Assembly: GCF_028473645.1 (NCBI RefSeq) | Contig: NZ_CP097269.1 | Location: 628,001-692,000, forward strand | Reading direction: 5' to 3' | Origin: Acidovorax sp. GBBC 1281 | GTDB taxonomy: Bacteria > Pseudomonadota > Gammaproteobacteria > Burkholderiales > Burkholderiaceae_C | Length of the DNA stretch: 64,000 bases | In this document: positions 29,233 through 37,894 of the stretch, piece after piece | Position numbering within the stretch: the stretch's first letter is position 1 | Layout: each line of letters opens with the position of its first letter | Notes under the pieces: model-generated | The model's database searches: none | Told to the model about the DNA's origin: nothing | Seen by the model: the letters and a program-made list of their open reading frames with translations, nothing else | Made by a program: the position numbers and the translations under genes

Positions 29233-31565
29233 ACCTGCGCGCGCTGCACCGTAGCCTGATCCTTCGGCTGGTTGGAATTTCCCTGCTGCTGCTGCTGATC
29301 GTTCAGGCGGCGGGGTTTGCCGTGGTGCAGACCTTCATCGTGCGCAATGCCCGCGCCCAGATCGAGCGCAGCCTGGACGTGGACGAACGCGTCTGGCGCT
29401 GGCTGCTGGCGCAGAACGCCGTGCGGCTGCAGGAGGCCTCGGCCCTGCTGGCGGCCGACTACGGCTTTCGCTCCGCCGTTAATTCCGGCGACTCGGCGAC
29501 CATCCAGTCGGTGCTGGAGAACCACGGCGCGCGCATCGGCGCCGCGATGACGGCGCTGCTGGACACCCGCATGCACCTGCAGTCCACCAGCCCCTCGCGC
29601 ACCGCGGCCGACTACCAGAGCGCGGTGGACCAGGCCGTGCCCGCGCTGGTGGCGCAGCCGCAGGGCAGCCAGATCGCCGTGGTGCACGGCATTCCGTACC
29701 AGTTCGTGATGGTGCCCATGCGGGCGCCGCTGCTGGTGGGCTGGGTGCTGATGGGCTTTCCGGTCAACGAGACACTGGTGTCCGAGATGCAGCAGCTGCT
29801 GTCGGTGGACGTGGCCATCCAGGTGCGCGACGCCACGGGTGCCGTGGCCGTGCCGGTGAGCACCCTGCCGGATCGCGCGCTGACCGATCTGCGCGACTTT
29901 CGCATGGGCGGGGAGCAGGTGCTCGGCGGCGAGACGCTGCTGGTGCGGCCCGTGCGCCTGGACAGCGGCACCACCAGCGCCCGCGCGCTGCTGCTGCGCT
30001 CGCTCGACGACGTGGTGGCGCCCTACCGCCAGCTGCAGATCCTGCTGGGGGTGATCACCGTGGCCGGTCTGGTGCTCTTCGCGCTGGGCAGCGCCTTCAT
30101 GGCGCGCCGCGTGACGATGCCGCTGCGCTCGCTGGTCTCGGCCACGCACCGCCTGTCCCAGGGCGACTACGACGCCCCCATCGAGCACACGCGCCGCCAC
30201 GACGAGATCGGCAACCTCGCCCGTTCGTTCGACCGCATGCGGCTGGACATCGCCGGGCAGCAGGGCGAGATCCTGCGGCTGGCCGACACCGACCGGCTGA
30301 CCGGCGTGCCCAACCGGGAGCGCTTTCGCCGCGCCATCATGGAGGCCATCGGGCCCGGCAACGGCCAGCGCCCCGTGGCCGTGCTCGCGCTGGACCTGGA
30401 CCGCTTCAAGCACGTGAACGGCGTGCTGGGCTATGCGCTGGGCGACCGGCTGCTGCAGGCCGTGGCCGAGCGCATCAGCGGGCAGGCGCGATCGCCGCAG
30501 GACGTGATCGCCCGCCTGGGCGGCAACGAGTTCGCCATGCTGATGCCCGGCGCCGACGAAGCGGCCGCGCGCGACATGGCCCAGCGCATCCTGCGCGCCT
30601 TCGAGACGCCCATGGCCTTCGGCGACCGCACGGTGGATCTGAGCGCGGGCATCGGCATCGCCTGCTGGCCCGGTGCGGCGCACGATGCCGACACCCTGCT
30701 CAGCCACGCCGAGATCGCCATGTACGCGGCCAAGCTGCGGCTCAGCGGGGCGCTGCTGTACGAGCCGTCGATGGATTCCTCCAGCGCCGTCTCGCTCTCG
30801 CTGCTGACCGAGCTGCGCCGCGCGGTGGACCGCAACGAACTGCGCCTGTTCCTGCAGCCCAAGGTGACGCTGACCGGCCAGCCGGGCCATGCGGCCGAGG
30901 CCCTGGTGCGCTGGCAGCACCCCGAGCGCGGCATGGTGCCGCCGCTGCAGTTCATTCCCTTTGCCGAGCAGACCGGCTTCGTGCGGCAGCTCACGCTGTG
31001 GATGTTCGAGCAGGCGGTGATCTTCCTGGCGCAGCCGCGCGTGCAGCCCTTGGCGCTGCGCATCTCGATCAACCTGTCCACGCGCGACCTGCTCGACCCC
31101 GAACTGAGCAACCGCCTGGGCGCGCTGCTGGCGCGCCACGGCGTGAGCGCCGAGTCGTTCTGCCTGGAGATCACCGAGAGCGCCATCATGGACGAGCCCC
31201 TGCGGGCCGAGGCCATGCTCAATCTTCTGTCCGAGCAGGGCTTCAAGCTGTCCATCGACGACTTCGGCACGGGCTATTCGTCGCTGGCCTACCTCAAGCG
31301 GCTGCCGGTGGACGAGCTGAAGATCGACAAGTCCTTCGTCATCGGCATGGCCTCCGACGACGGCGACGAGCAGATCGTGCGCTCCACCATCGACCTGGCG
31401 CACAACCTGGGCCTGAGCGTGGTGGCCGAAGGGGTGGAGACCGTGTCCATCCTGGAGCGCCTGCGGGCCCTGCATTGCGACGATGCGCAGGGCTACTACA
31501 TCAGCCGGCCGCTGCCCATGGACGACTTTCTCGCCTGGCACGCTTCGGCGGCCGAGCGAAAATAG
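29229..31565 (+). CDS. Membrane GGDEF/EAL c-di-GMP protein with degenerate GGDEF
   Basis: 778 residues starting at TTG (29229), which overlaps the cupredoxin stop as TTGA. No upstream ATG or GTG fits, and the next ATG is past TM1. TM1 at ~12-32, a periplasmic domain (to ~270), TM2 (LLGVITVAGLVLFALGSAFM), HAMP (MPLRSLVSATHRLSQGDY), GGDEF and EAL. The GGDEF motif reads RLGGNEFAML, with N in the metal-binding third position, so cyclase activity is doubtful. The EAL domain is intact: AEALVRWQHP, EITESAIMD, IDDFGTGYSSLAYLKRLPVDELKIDKSF. It is probably a c-di-GMP phosphodiesterase controlled by a periplasmic signal, perhaps from its cupredoxin neighbour. Confidence 0.9.
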   Translation: MNLRALHRSLILRLVGISLLLLLIVQAAGFAVVQTFIVRNARAQIERSLDVDERVWRWLLAQNAVRLQEASALLAADYGFRSAVNSGDSATIQSVLENHGARIGAAMTALLDTRMHLQSTSPSRTAADYQSAVDQAVPALVAQPQGSQIAVVHGIPYQFVMVPMRAPLLVGWVLMGFPVNETLVSEMQQLLSVDVAIQVRDATGAVAVPVSTLPDRALTDLRDFRMGGEQVLGGETLLVRPVRLDSGTTSARALLLRSLDDVVAPYRQLQILLGVITVAGLVLFALGSAFMARRVTMPLRSLVSATHRLSQGDYDAPIEHTRRHDEIGNLARSFDRMRLDIAGQQGEILRLADTDRLTGVPNRERFRRAIMEAIGPGNGQRPVAVLALDLDRFKHVNGVLGYALGDRLLQAVAERISGQARSPQDVIARLGGNEFAMLMPGADEAAARDMAQRILRAFETPMAFGDRTVDLSAGIGIACWPGAAHDADTLLSHAEIAMYAAKLRLSGALLYEPSMDSSSAVSLSLLTELRRAVDRNELRLFLQPKVTLTGQPGHAAEALVRWQHPERGMVPPLQFIPFAEQTGFVRQLTLWMFEQAVIFLAQPRVQPLALRISINLSTRDLLDPELSNRLGALLARHGVSAESFCLEITESAIMDEPLRAEAMLNLLSEQGFKLSIDDFGTGYSSLAYLKRLPVDELKIDKSFVIGMASDDGDEQIVRSTIDLAHNLGLSVVAEGVETVSILERLRALHCDDAQGYYISRPLPMDDFLAWHASAAERK

Positions 31566-31570
31566 CGCCC

Positions 31571-32644
31571 ATGTCCGATTCGCCGCCCCGCCGCCGCCTC
31601 TCCCTTCCCCCCGCCGCCCCCGCCAAGGTGGCGCCGCCTGCGGCCACCGCACCCTCCGCACGCCGGGCACCGGCCACCGCGCAGCCCGCCGCCCGGGCGA
31701 ATGCCGGCCCCGCCGCCCGGCCGTTCAACGGCCCGAATGCCGGCGCCAACGCATCGCCTCGCCCCCCTGTCCGCCCTGCCGCGGCCCGGGCCCCTTCCGG
31801 GCCCGACCCCTGGCAGGGCCGGTCGCCGGACCGCGCACCGCCGCCTGCCGCCCGGCGCGCGCCGGCCGCCGCGCCCCCGGCGGGCGAGGGCGGCACCTCG
31901 CGCCTGAACAAGCGCATGGCCGAGCTGGGCCTGTGCTCGCGCCGCGAGGCCGACGACTGGATCGCGCAGGGCTGGGTCAAGGTCAACGGCGAAGTCGCGC
32001 CGATGGGGCTGCAGGTGCTGCCTACCGACCGCATCGAGGTCGAGCGCGTGGCGCAGGGCTTTCAGGAGCAGAAGGTCACCATCCTGATGCACAAGCCCAT
32101 GGGCTACGTGAGCGGCCAGGCCGAGGACGGGCACACGCCCGCCGTCGCCCTCATCAACCCGCGCACGCACTGGCGCGAGGACCCGAGCCGCATGCGCTTT
32201 TCGCCGCCGCAGCTGCGGGGCCTGGCCCCCTGCGGGCGGCTGGACATCGATTCCGTCGGCCTGCTCGTGCTCACGCAGGACGGCCGCGTGGCGCGCCAGC
32301 TCATCGGCGAGGACTCCGACGTCGAGAAGGAATACCTCGTCCGCGTGCAGTACGGCGACGTGGCGCTGAACGTGCAGGACGCCTTTCCCGCCGACCAGCT
32401 GGCCCGCCTGTGCCATGGCCTGGCCCTGGACGGCCAGCCGCTCAAGCCCGCCCGCGTGGACTGGCAGAACCCCGAGCAACTGCGCTTCGTGCTCAAGGAA
32501 GGCAAGAAGCGCCAGATCCGCCGCATGTGCGAACTGGTGGGCCTGAAGGTGGTGGGCTTGAAGCGCATCCGCATCGGCCGCATCACCCTGGGCAACCTGC
32601 CCGTCGGGCAGTGGCGCTACCTGGGGGCGCACGAGAAGTTCTGA
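31571..32644 (+). CDS. rRNA pseudouridine synthase (RsuA/RluB/RluE/RluF family)
   Basis: 357 residues. The first ~110 are a Pro/Ala/Arg-rich disordered extension. Then an S4 domain (SRLNKRMAELGLCSRREADDWIAQGWVKVNGEV) and a catalytic domain with the key aspartate in GRLDIDSVGLLVLTQDGRV, KEYLVRV and EGKKRQIRRMCELVGLKVVGLKRIRIGRI. It isomerises a uridine in rRNA. It lies 6 bp after the GGDEF/EAL stop and may share the transcript. The RluF-like arrangement is likely, but the target position is not provable here. The N-terminal extension is longer than in E. coli homologues. Confidence 0.93.
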   Translation: MSDSPPRRRLSLPPAAPAKVAPPAATAPSARRAPATAQPAARANAGPAARPFNGPNAGANASPRPPVRPAAARAPSGPDPWQGRSPDRAPPPAARRAPAAAPPAGEGGTSRLNKRMAELGLCSRREADDWIAQGWVKVNGEVAPMGLQVLPTDRIEVERVAQGFQEQKVTILMHKPMGYVSGQAEDGHTPAVALINPRTHWREDPSRMRFSPPQLRGLAPCGRLDIDSVGLLVLTQDGRVARQLIGEDSDVEKEYLVRVQYGDVALNVQDAFPADQLARLCHGLALDGQPLKPARVDWQNPEQLRFVLKEGKKRQIRRMCELVGLKVVGLKRIRIGRITLGNLPVGQWRYLGAHEKF

Positions 32645-32709
32645 CGCCGGGCGCGGGGCATGGCGCCGCCGCGGGTACTCGTGGCAGGATTTTGGGCGAT
32701 TTTGCCTTC

Positions 32710-32755
32710 ATGCCCTAGTGAATCATGCCTTGATTGCTATTGAATTAATAGCAAT
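32710..32755. repeat. Dispersed GCTAT palindrome, copy 5
   Basis: ATTGCTATTGAATTAATAGCAAT (32733-32755) preceded by ATGCCCTAGTG, the shared tail of the family. It sits between the pseudouridine synthase and the pectin lyase. Confidence 0.85.
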
Positions 32756-32790
32756 CTCCTTGTGCAGGTCCCATCGGGGCACCGGCGCGC

Positions 32791-34086
32791 TCAGGGCACG
32801 GCGCCCCCGGCGGTGCCGATCACGCCGACGCCCGCCTGCCGCCGCACCGAGCGGGCCGTCTCGGCGGCGGATTCCGGCGCGATCAGCCATGCCCGCCACG
32901 CACCGAAAGCCTGGATCGCCGGCGCATCCAGCGCTGGCGCGTCGGCGGTGCCGCTGGCGGTCTGGTCGTTGGGCACGCAGTCCCGCCCGATGGCCTGGCG
33001 GCACAGGCCATTGCCCGGGGCGGGCTGCCCGGCGAACGGGGCGAAGACCGGGCCCGGGCCGGGCGCATGCGGGTAGCGGTACACGGGCCGGGTCACATGG
33101 TCGAAATGGTTGCCCTCCATCAACAGGCGGGCCGTGGCCGTCAGGGGCATGGCCGCGCCTTCGCCGCTGAGGTTCTCGAAATAGTTGTTGACCAGGTGCG
33201 CGGCCACGGTGGCGTTCTTCATGCCGCCCGCATGCGGCCCGCGGCCCGAGGTGTCGTGCACGTAGTTGCGGGCCACGGTGATCGTGTCCTGCGCGCCCAG
33301 GAACAGCCACAGCCAGTAGTGGTGGCCGTCGCAGGTGGCCGACTGGCCGGTGCGCCCATCGAACTCGTTGCCGGACAGGGTGACGTGCGCGGCGCTGCCG
33401 AAGCCCGTCACCACCATCTGGCGGCCGATGCGCGCGAACAGGTTGTGGTCCACCCACACGCCGTCGGCGCCGTCGATGGTCAGCGCGTCACCGCCCCAGA
33501 CGACGCCCGGGTTGATGTCGGTGATGCGGATGTTCTGGACGATGACGTTGCGGTTGCCGTCGCCGATGCGCAGGCCCCGGCCCTGGATGCCGGCGTTGCG
33601 CCCGACGCCGACGAGGGTCTTGTTGGAGCCCACGGGCAGGGGGCGGCGCCCGGCGTTGTCGTAGGTCACCGGGGCGGCCGGGCGGCCGTCGCAGAAGTGG
33701 GCGACGTTCAGGCCCCACTGGCCGCCCTGGCCCGGCGGGGCGTCCCGGCAGGCGAAGGCCAGGCACCCGGCCTCGGTGGTGGTGGCGGAGCCGTTGGCCT
33801 GCAGCGACCCCCGGAAGTCGAACAGGCGGTCCAGCACGATCACGCGCGGTGCGTCGTCGGTGCACCGCGGGCCCTGGGCGCGCTGGCACAGCGCGCGCTC
33901 CAGGCCCTCCAGCGAGGTGGGGCGAACCACCTCGGCCTGGCCGCCGCCGGTGACCCCGGCGGCGAAGCCATCGGGACGGCCCGTGGCCTGTTGCGCCCAC
34001 AGCGGCGGGGTGGGGCCCAGCAGCAGGGCCAGGCACGCCGCCATCGGCAGGTGCCTGTGAAGCAGGCTTCGGAGTAGTGGGCGCAT
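32791..34086 (-). CDS. Pectate/pectin lyase family 1 protein, secreted
   Basis: 431 residues with a signal peptide ([23 protein letters not shown]). The right-handed beta-helix of polysaccharide lyase family 1 is evident: [41 protein letters not shown] (the conserved WVDHN block), then [33 protein letters not shown]. It would cleave pectin in plant cell walls by beta-elimination, a virulence-type function. A seven-copy heptamer repeat lies just upstream of its start (34117-34165) and could make expression variable. Substrate preference (pectin or polygalacturonate) is not certain. Confidence 0.87.
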   Translation of the reverse strand: MRPLLRSLLHRHLPMAACLALLLGPTPPLWAQQATGRPDGFAAGVTGGGQAEVVRPTSLEGLERALCQRAQGPRCTDDAPRVIVLDRLFDFRGSLQANGSATTTEAGCLAFACRDAPPGQGGQWGLNVAHFCDGRPAAPVTYDNAGRRPLPVGSNKTLVGVGRNAGIQGRGLRIGDGNRNVIVQNIRITDINPGVVWGGDALTIDGADGVWVDHNLFARIGRQMVVTGFGSAAHVTLSGNEFDGRTGQSATCDGHHYWLWLFLGAQDTITVARNYVHDTSGRGPHAGGMKNATVAAHLVNNYFENLSGEGAAMPLTATARLLMEGNHFDHVTRPVYRYPHAPGPGPVFAPFAGQPAPGNGLCRQAIGRDCVPNDQTASGTADAPALDAPAIQAFGAWRAWLIAPESAAETARSVRRQAGVGVIGTAGGAVP

Positions 34087-34116
34087 GGATCGGGTTCCGT
34101 CGTCGGGGTGCGGCCG

Positions 34117-34165
34117 GGGGGCTGGGGGCTGGGGGCTGGGGGCTGGGGGCTGGGGGCTGGGGGCT
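34117..34165. repeat. Heptanucleotide tandem repeat (GGGGGCT)7
   Basis: Seven perfect copies of GGGGGCT end to end. On the minus strand it is (AGCCCCC)7, centred about 55 bp upstream of the pectin lyase ATG, where the promoter should be. The plus strand has seven G5 tracts separated by two bases, so it can also form a G-quadruplex. Slippage would change promoter spacing. Confidence 0.95.
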
Positions 34166-34333
34166 GGATGGCGGCTTGGAACGGGGCGCGCGCCCGGAGT
34201 TCAATGGTCGCCGGTGCCCCGGGGCGGCGCCTCGGCCGGGGATGGACCCGCCAGCCTTGATAATGCGGCGCTTGCCCCGAACTGCCGGGGCATCCCTCTT
34301 TTTGTGAATGACCCCGACCTCCCAATCCACACC

Positions 34334-36322
34334 ATGAGCAAACAGACCCATTCCTTCCAGGCCGAAGTGGCGCAACTGCTGCACCTGGTCACGCATTCGC
34401 TGTACTCCAACCAGGAAATCTTCCTGCGCGAGCTGATCTCCAATGCGTCCGACGCCTGCGACAAGCTGCGTTTCGAGGCCCTGAACAACAACGCCCTGTA
34501 CGAAGACGCGCCCCACCTCGAGGTGCGCGTGGCCTTCGACAAGGACGCCAAGACGCTCACCATCACCGACAACGGCATCGGCATGAGCCAGCAGGAGGCC
34601 ATCGACCACCTGGGCACCATCGCCAAGAGCGGCACCAAGGACTTCATGGGCAAGCTCTCGGGCGACCAGAAGGCCACCGCGTCCGAGCAGGGCCAGTTGA
34701 TCGGGCAGTTCGGCGTGGGCTTTTATTCCGGCTTCATCGTGGCCGACAAGATCACCGTGGAATCGCGCCGGGCCGGCCTGCCCGCCGAGCAGGGCGTGCG
34801 CTGGATCAGCGGCGGCACGGGCGACTTCGAGGTCGAGACCATCACCCGTCCCGAGCGCGGCACCAGCATCATCCTGCACCTGCGCGACGACGCCGAAGAG
34901 TTCCTGAACGCCTGGAAGATCAAGTCCATCATCGGCAAGTATTCCGACCACATCAGCCTGCCCATCCTGATGGAAAAGGAAGAGTGGAAAGAGGGCGAGC
35001 TGATCAACCCCGGTGACGAAAACGGCGGCCGCCAGCCCGGCGGCATGGTCAAGACCGGCGAGTGGGAAACCGTCAACAAGGCCAGCGCCCTGTGGACCCG
35101 CCCCAAGAAGGACATCACCGAAGAGCAGTACCAGGACTTCTACAAGGCCATCAGCCACGACCACGAGAACCCGCTCACCTGGAGCCACAACCGCGTCGAG
35201 GGCAACACCGAGTACACGCAGCTGCTGTACGTGCCCGCCAAGGCCCCGTTCGACCTGTGGAACCGCGACAAGAAGGCCGGCGTGAAGCTGTACGTCAAGC
35301 GCGTGTTCATCATGGACGACGCCGAGGCGCTGATGCCCACCTACCTGCGCTTCGTGAAGGGCGTGATCGACTCAAGCGACCTGCCGCTCAACGTGAGCCG
35401 CGAGCTGCTGCAGGAAAGCCGCGACGTGCGCGCCATCCGCGAAGGCTCCACCAAGCGCGTGCTCGGCATGCTGGAAGACCTGGCCAAGCACGACAAGCAC
35501 ACCGCCGGTGAAGAAGGCGCCGACGGCGTGACCGATGTGGTGAGCGACGAGGACAAGGCCAAGGAAGGCAAGTACACGGCGTTCTATGCCGAATTCGGCG
35601 CCGTGCTCAAGGAAGGCCTGGGCGAGGACTTCGGCAACCGCGAGCGCCTGGCCAAGCTGCTGCGTTTCGCCTCCACGCAAAGCGATGCGGTCACCGTCTC
35701 GTTCGCCGACTACAAGGCGCGCATGAAGGAAGGCCAGGACGCCATCTACTACATCACCGCCGACACGCTGGCCGCTGCCAAGAACAGCCCGCAGCTCGAA
35801 GTCTTCAAGAAAAAGGGCATCGAGGTGCTCCTGATGACCGACCGCGTGGACGAGTGGGCGCTGAACTACCTGCAGGACTTCGACGGCACGCCGCTGCAGT
35901 CCGTGGCCAAGGGCGCGGTCGATCTGGGCAAGCTGCAGGACGAGGCCGAGAAGAAGGCCGCCGAGGAAGCCGCCGAGGCCTTCAAGCCGCTGCTGGCCAA
36001 GCTCAAGGAAGCCCTCAAGGACAAGGCCGACGACGTGCGCGCCACCACCCGCCTGGTCGATTCGCCCGCCTGCCTGGTCGTGCAGGACGACGGCATGAGC
36101 ACCCAGCTGGCGCGCATGCTCAAGCAGGCCGGCCAGCAGGCGCCCGAGTCCAAGCCCGTGCTGGAGGTGAACCCCGATCACGCCCTGGTCAAGAAGCTGG
36201 ACGGCAGCGTGCACTTCCACGACCTGGCGCACATCCTGTTCGACCAGGCGCTGCTGGCCGAAGGCGGCCTGCCCGAGGACCCCGCAGCCTATGTGAAGCG
36301 CGTGAATGCATTGCTGGCCTGA
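34334..36322 (+). CDS. htpG: Molecular chaperone HtpG (Hsp90 family)
   Basis: 662 residues. GHKL ATPase motifs: [44 protein letters not shown] and [16 protein letters not shown]. The middle domain has [21 protein letters not shown] and [22 protein letters not shown], and a C-terminal dimerisation domain follows. It refolds or remodels client proteins in the cytoplasm using ATP. The ATG at 34334 ([19 protein letters not shown]) is the family start; the ~80-residue in-frame extension upstream is only translated repeat. The heptamer repeat lies between it and the divergent pectin lyase. Confidence 0.97.
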   Translation: MSKQTHSFQAEVAQLLHLVTHSLYSNQEIFLRELISNASDACDKLRFEALNNNALYEDAPHLEVRVAFDKDAKTLTITDNGIGMSQQEAIDHLGTIAKSGTKDFMGKLSGDQKATASEQGQLIGQFGVGFYSGFIVADKITVESRRAGLPAEQGVRWISGGTGDFEVETITRPERGTSIILHLRDDAEEFLNAWKIKSIIGKYSDHISLPILMEKEEWKEGELINPGDENGGRQPGGMVKTGEWETVNKASALWTRPKKDITEEQYQDFYKAISHDHENPLTWSHNRVEGNTEYTQLLYVPAKAPFDLWNRDKKAGVKLYVKRVFIMDDAEALMPTYLRFVKGVIDSSDLPLNVSRELLQESRDVRAIREGSTKRVLGMLEDLAKHDKHTAGEEGADGVTDVVSDEDKAKEGKYTAFYAEFGAVLKEGLGEDFGNRERLAKLLRFASTQSDAVTVSFADYKARMKEGQDAIYYITADTLAAAKNSPQLEVFKKKGIEVLLMTDRVDEWALNYLQDFDGTPLQSVAKGAVDLGKLQDEAEKKAAEEAAEAFKPLLAKLKEALKDKADDVRATTRLVDSPACLVVQDDGMSTQLARMLKQAGQQAPESKPVLEVNPDHALVKKLDGSVHFHDLAHILFDQALLAEGGLPEDPAAYVKRVNALLA

Positions 36323-36343
36323 TCGGCCTCCAGCGCATGATCC

Positions 36344-36376
36344 ACTAGGGCGTATTGCTATTAAATAAGTAGCAAA
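36344..36376. repeat. Dispersed GCTAT palindrome, copy 6
   Basis: GCTATTAAATAAGTAGC (36357-36373), preceded by ACTAGGGCGTATT. It is 34 bp past the htpG stop and next to a terminator. Confidence 0.8.
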
Positions 36377-36377
36377 C

Positions 36378-36411
36378 AAAAGCCCGGTCTTCTTGGGAGG
36401 CCGGGCTTTTT
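36378..36411. terminator. Bidirectional rho-independent terminator after htpG
   Basis: AAAAGCCCGG (36378-36387) pairs with CCGGGCTTTT (36401-36410), with A and T runs on both sides. It ends htpG transcription before the exosortase gene. Confidence 0.85.
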
Positions 36412-36478
36412 GCATGGCGGCGGGCCTGCTGGCCGATAATGCGCCCGTCTGAAACGCCACCCCTTCGAGGCCGCCGCC

Positions 36479-37036
36479 ATGCTGCGCTTTTTCCTGCTCT
36501 TCCTGACCCTGCAGTTGACGATGTTCGGCATCAACATGCTGGGCTGGGTGCAGCAGCACCTGGTGCTGCCGTGGACGGCGCTGCTGGCGCGCATCTGCGC
36601 CGGGTTGGTCACCTGGTTCGACAGCTCGGCCGCCGCCTCGGGCAAGGTGCTGTGGAACCAGGCCACGGGCTTCGGCGTCTCCATCGAGGCGGGTTGCAAC
36701 GGCATCGAGGCGTGCATCGTGCTGTTCGCCGCCGTCATGGCGTTCCCGTCCACCTGGCGGCACAAGCTGGTCGGCCTGGTCGCCGGTTTCGTGGCCGTGC
36801 AGGCCATGAACATCGTGCGGGTGGTCAGCCTGTTCTACCTGGGGCAGTGGAACACCGCCATCTTCAACTTCGCCCACGAATACCTCTGGCAGGCGCTCAT
36901 CATGGTGGACGTGCTCATCGTCTGGCTGCTGTGGGTGCGGGCCGGCAGCCGGGGCGGCGCGGGCGCCCCGCCGAACGAGCCGCCGGCGGCACCGCCTTCG
37001 GCGCCGTCCACCTCCCCTGCGGCCGTGCCGGCGTGA
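36479..37036 (+). CDS. xrtH: Exosortase H (IPTL-CTERM-specific sorting enzyme)
   Basis: 185 residues with about six membrane helices. The catalytic triad is visible: Cys73 in EAGCNGIEACIVLFAAV, Arg114 in AMNIVRVVSLFYLG and His133 in FAHEYLWQALIM, matching the small exosortase H family. Exosortases cut a C-terminal sorting signal off secreted proteins at the membrane and pass them on to the cell surface. It is followed 14 bp later by its known partner family. A matching client (49319-53017) ending VPTLSQWALILL and a basic tail is in this window. The C-terminal extension past residue 155 is low complexity. Confidence 0.9.
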   Translation: MLRFFLLFLTLQLTMFGINMLGWVQQHLVLPWTALLARICAGLVTWFDSSAAASGKVLWNQATGFGVSIEAGCNGIEACIVLFAAVMAFPSTWRHKLVGLVAGFVAVQAMNIVRVVSLFYLGQWNTAIFNFAHEYLWQALIMVDVLIVWLLWVRAGSRGGAGAPPNEPPAAPPSAPSTSPAAVPA

Positions 37037-37049
37037 TCCGCGGCACCGC

Positions 37050-37835
37050 ATGCGCCGCGCCGCCAGCCTGAAAATCTTCGTCCTCGGCCTGTTCGCCGGG
37101 GTGGTGCTGCTCACCCTGCTGTGGATCCGGGTCTCGCCCTGGACCTCGTACCCCGTGGGCATGGTGGCCGGCGCGGTCCTGGAGCATGCTGCCCCCGGCT
37201 GGGTGCGCGAGACGCGGCTGCGGCCCGGGGCGTTCGAGGTCGATACCTCGGTGGCGGTCGCCACGCCGCAGACCGGCAACCGCCTGGTCGAGATCACCGT
37301 CGAATCCGACCCCGGCCGCTATGCCTACGGCCTGCCCATCTTCCTCGCCCTGCTGCTGACCGCGCGCGGCCCGGGCCGCACCTGGCGCGCGCTGGCCGGC
37401 TTCGCGCTGCTCGTGCCGCTGCAGGCCTTCAGCCTGGTGATGCACCTGCTCATGCAGGTGGTGCTGACGGCGCAGCTTGACGTGCGCGTGCTCAAGGTCG
37501 CCCAGTGGCAACTGGAGGCGCTGGTGTACGGCTACCAGGTGGGCGTGCTGGTGCTGCCCACGCTCGCGCCCATGGTGCTGTGGCTGTGGCTGGACCGGCA
37601 GTTCGTCAACGAGGTGGTGATCGAGGCCTGGCGCCGCTCCCTGCCGGCTGCGCGCGCCGCTGCGCCCGTGCCGGCTGCAGCGGCGGTGGTGGCATCGCCC
37701 GAGCCTGCCGCGGGCGTGGTGGCCGAGCCTGCGGACGCCATCCCTGAGCCGGTCCCCCACGTGCCGCCCGGGCTGGGTGGCAAGGTCTCGGCCAGCGCCG
37801 CAGCCACCCTGCCTGTGCGCAAAAAACCACGCTGA
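37050..37835 (+). CDS. Exosortase H-associated membrane protein
   Basis: 261 residues. Three or four membrane helices (IFVLGLFAGVVLLTLLWIRV, LPIFLALLLTARGP, LAGFALLVPLQAFSLVMHLLMQVVL, YQVGVLVLPTLAPMVLWLWL) surround a periplasmic stretch. It matches the family encoded next to exosortase H in many Burkholderiales. Its role in sorting is unknown; it may hold substrate or act as a glycan-transfer partner. It lies 14 bp after xrtH, so they are co-transcribed. The C-terminal ~75 residues are Ala/Pro-rich and end KKPR. Confidence 0.82.
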   Translation: MRRAASLKIFVLGLFAGVVLLTLLWIRVSPWTSYPVGMVAGAVLEHAAPGWVRETRLRPGAFEVDTSVAVATPQTGNRLVEITVESDPGRYAYGLPIFLALLLTARGPGRTWRALAGFALLVPLQAFSLVMHLLMQVVLTAQLDVRVLKVAQWQLEALVYGYQVGVLVLPTLAPMVLWLWLDRQFVNEVVIEAWRRSLPAARAAAPVPAAAAVVASPEPAAGVVAEPADAIPEPVPHVPPGLGGKVSASAAATLPVRKKPR

Positions 37836-37894
37836 AGCGCGCGGCGGTCGCGCGGACACGCGCAGGCCACCGGGGCCTGACAGAATGCCGCCGC

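Noticed and set aside
34077..34307. Short protein of GLGAGGW repeats
   Set aside because: Translation of the heptamer DNA repeat; open in every frame and without a start signal, so taken as repeat, not gene.
34085..34333. 83-residue N-terminal extension of HtpG
   Set aside because: It translates the heptamer repeat and a region with no homology; HtpG proteins begin at MSKQTHSFQ.
35372..37297. Long minus-strand frame over htpG and the exosortase
   Set aside because: Antisense shadow; crosses a terminator and holds no domain.
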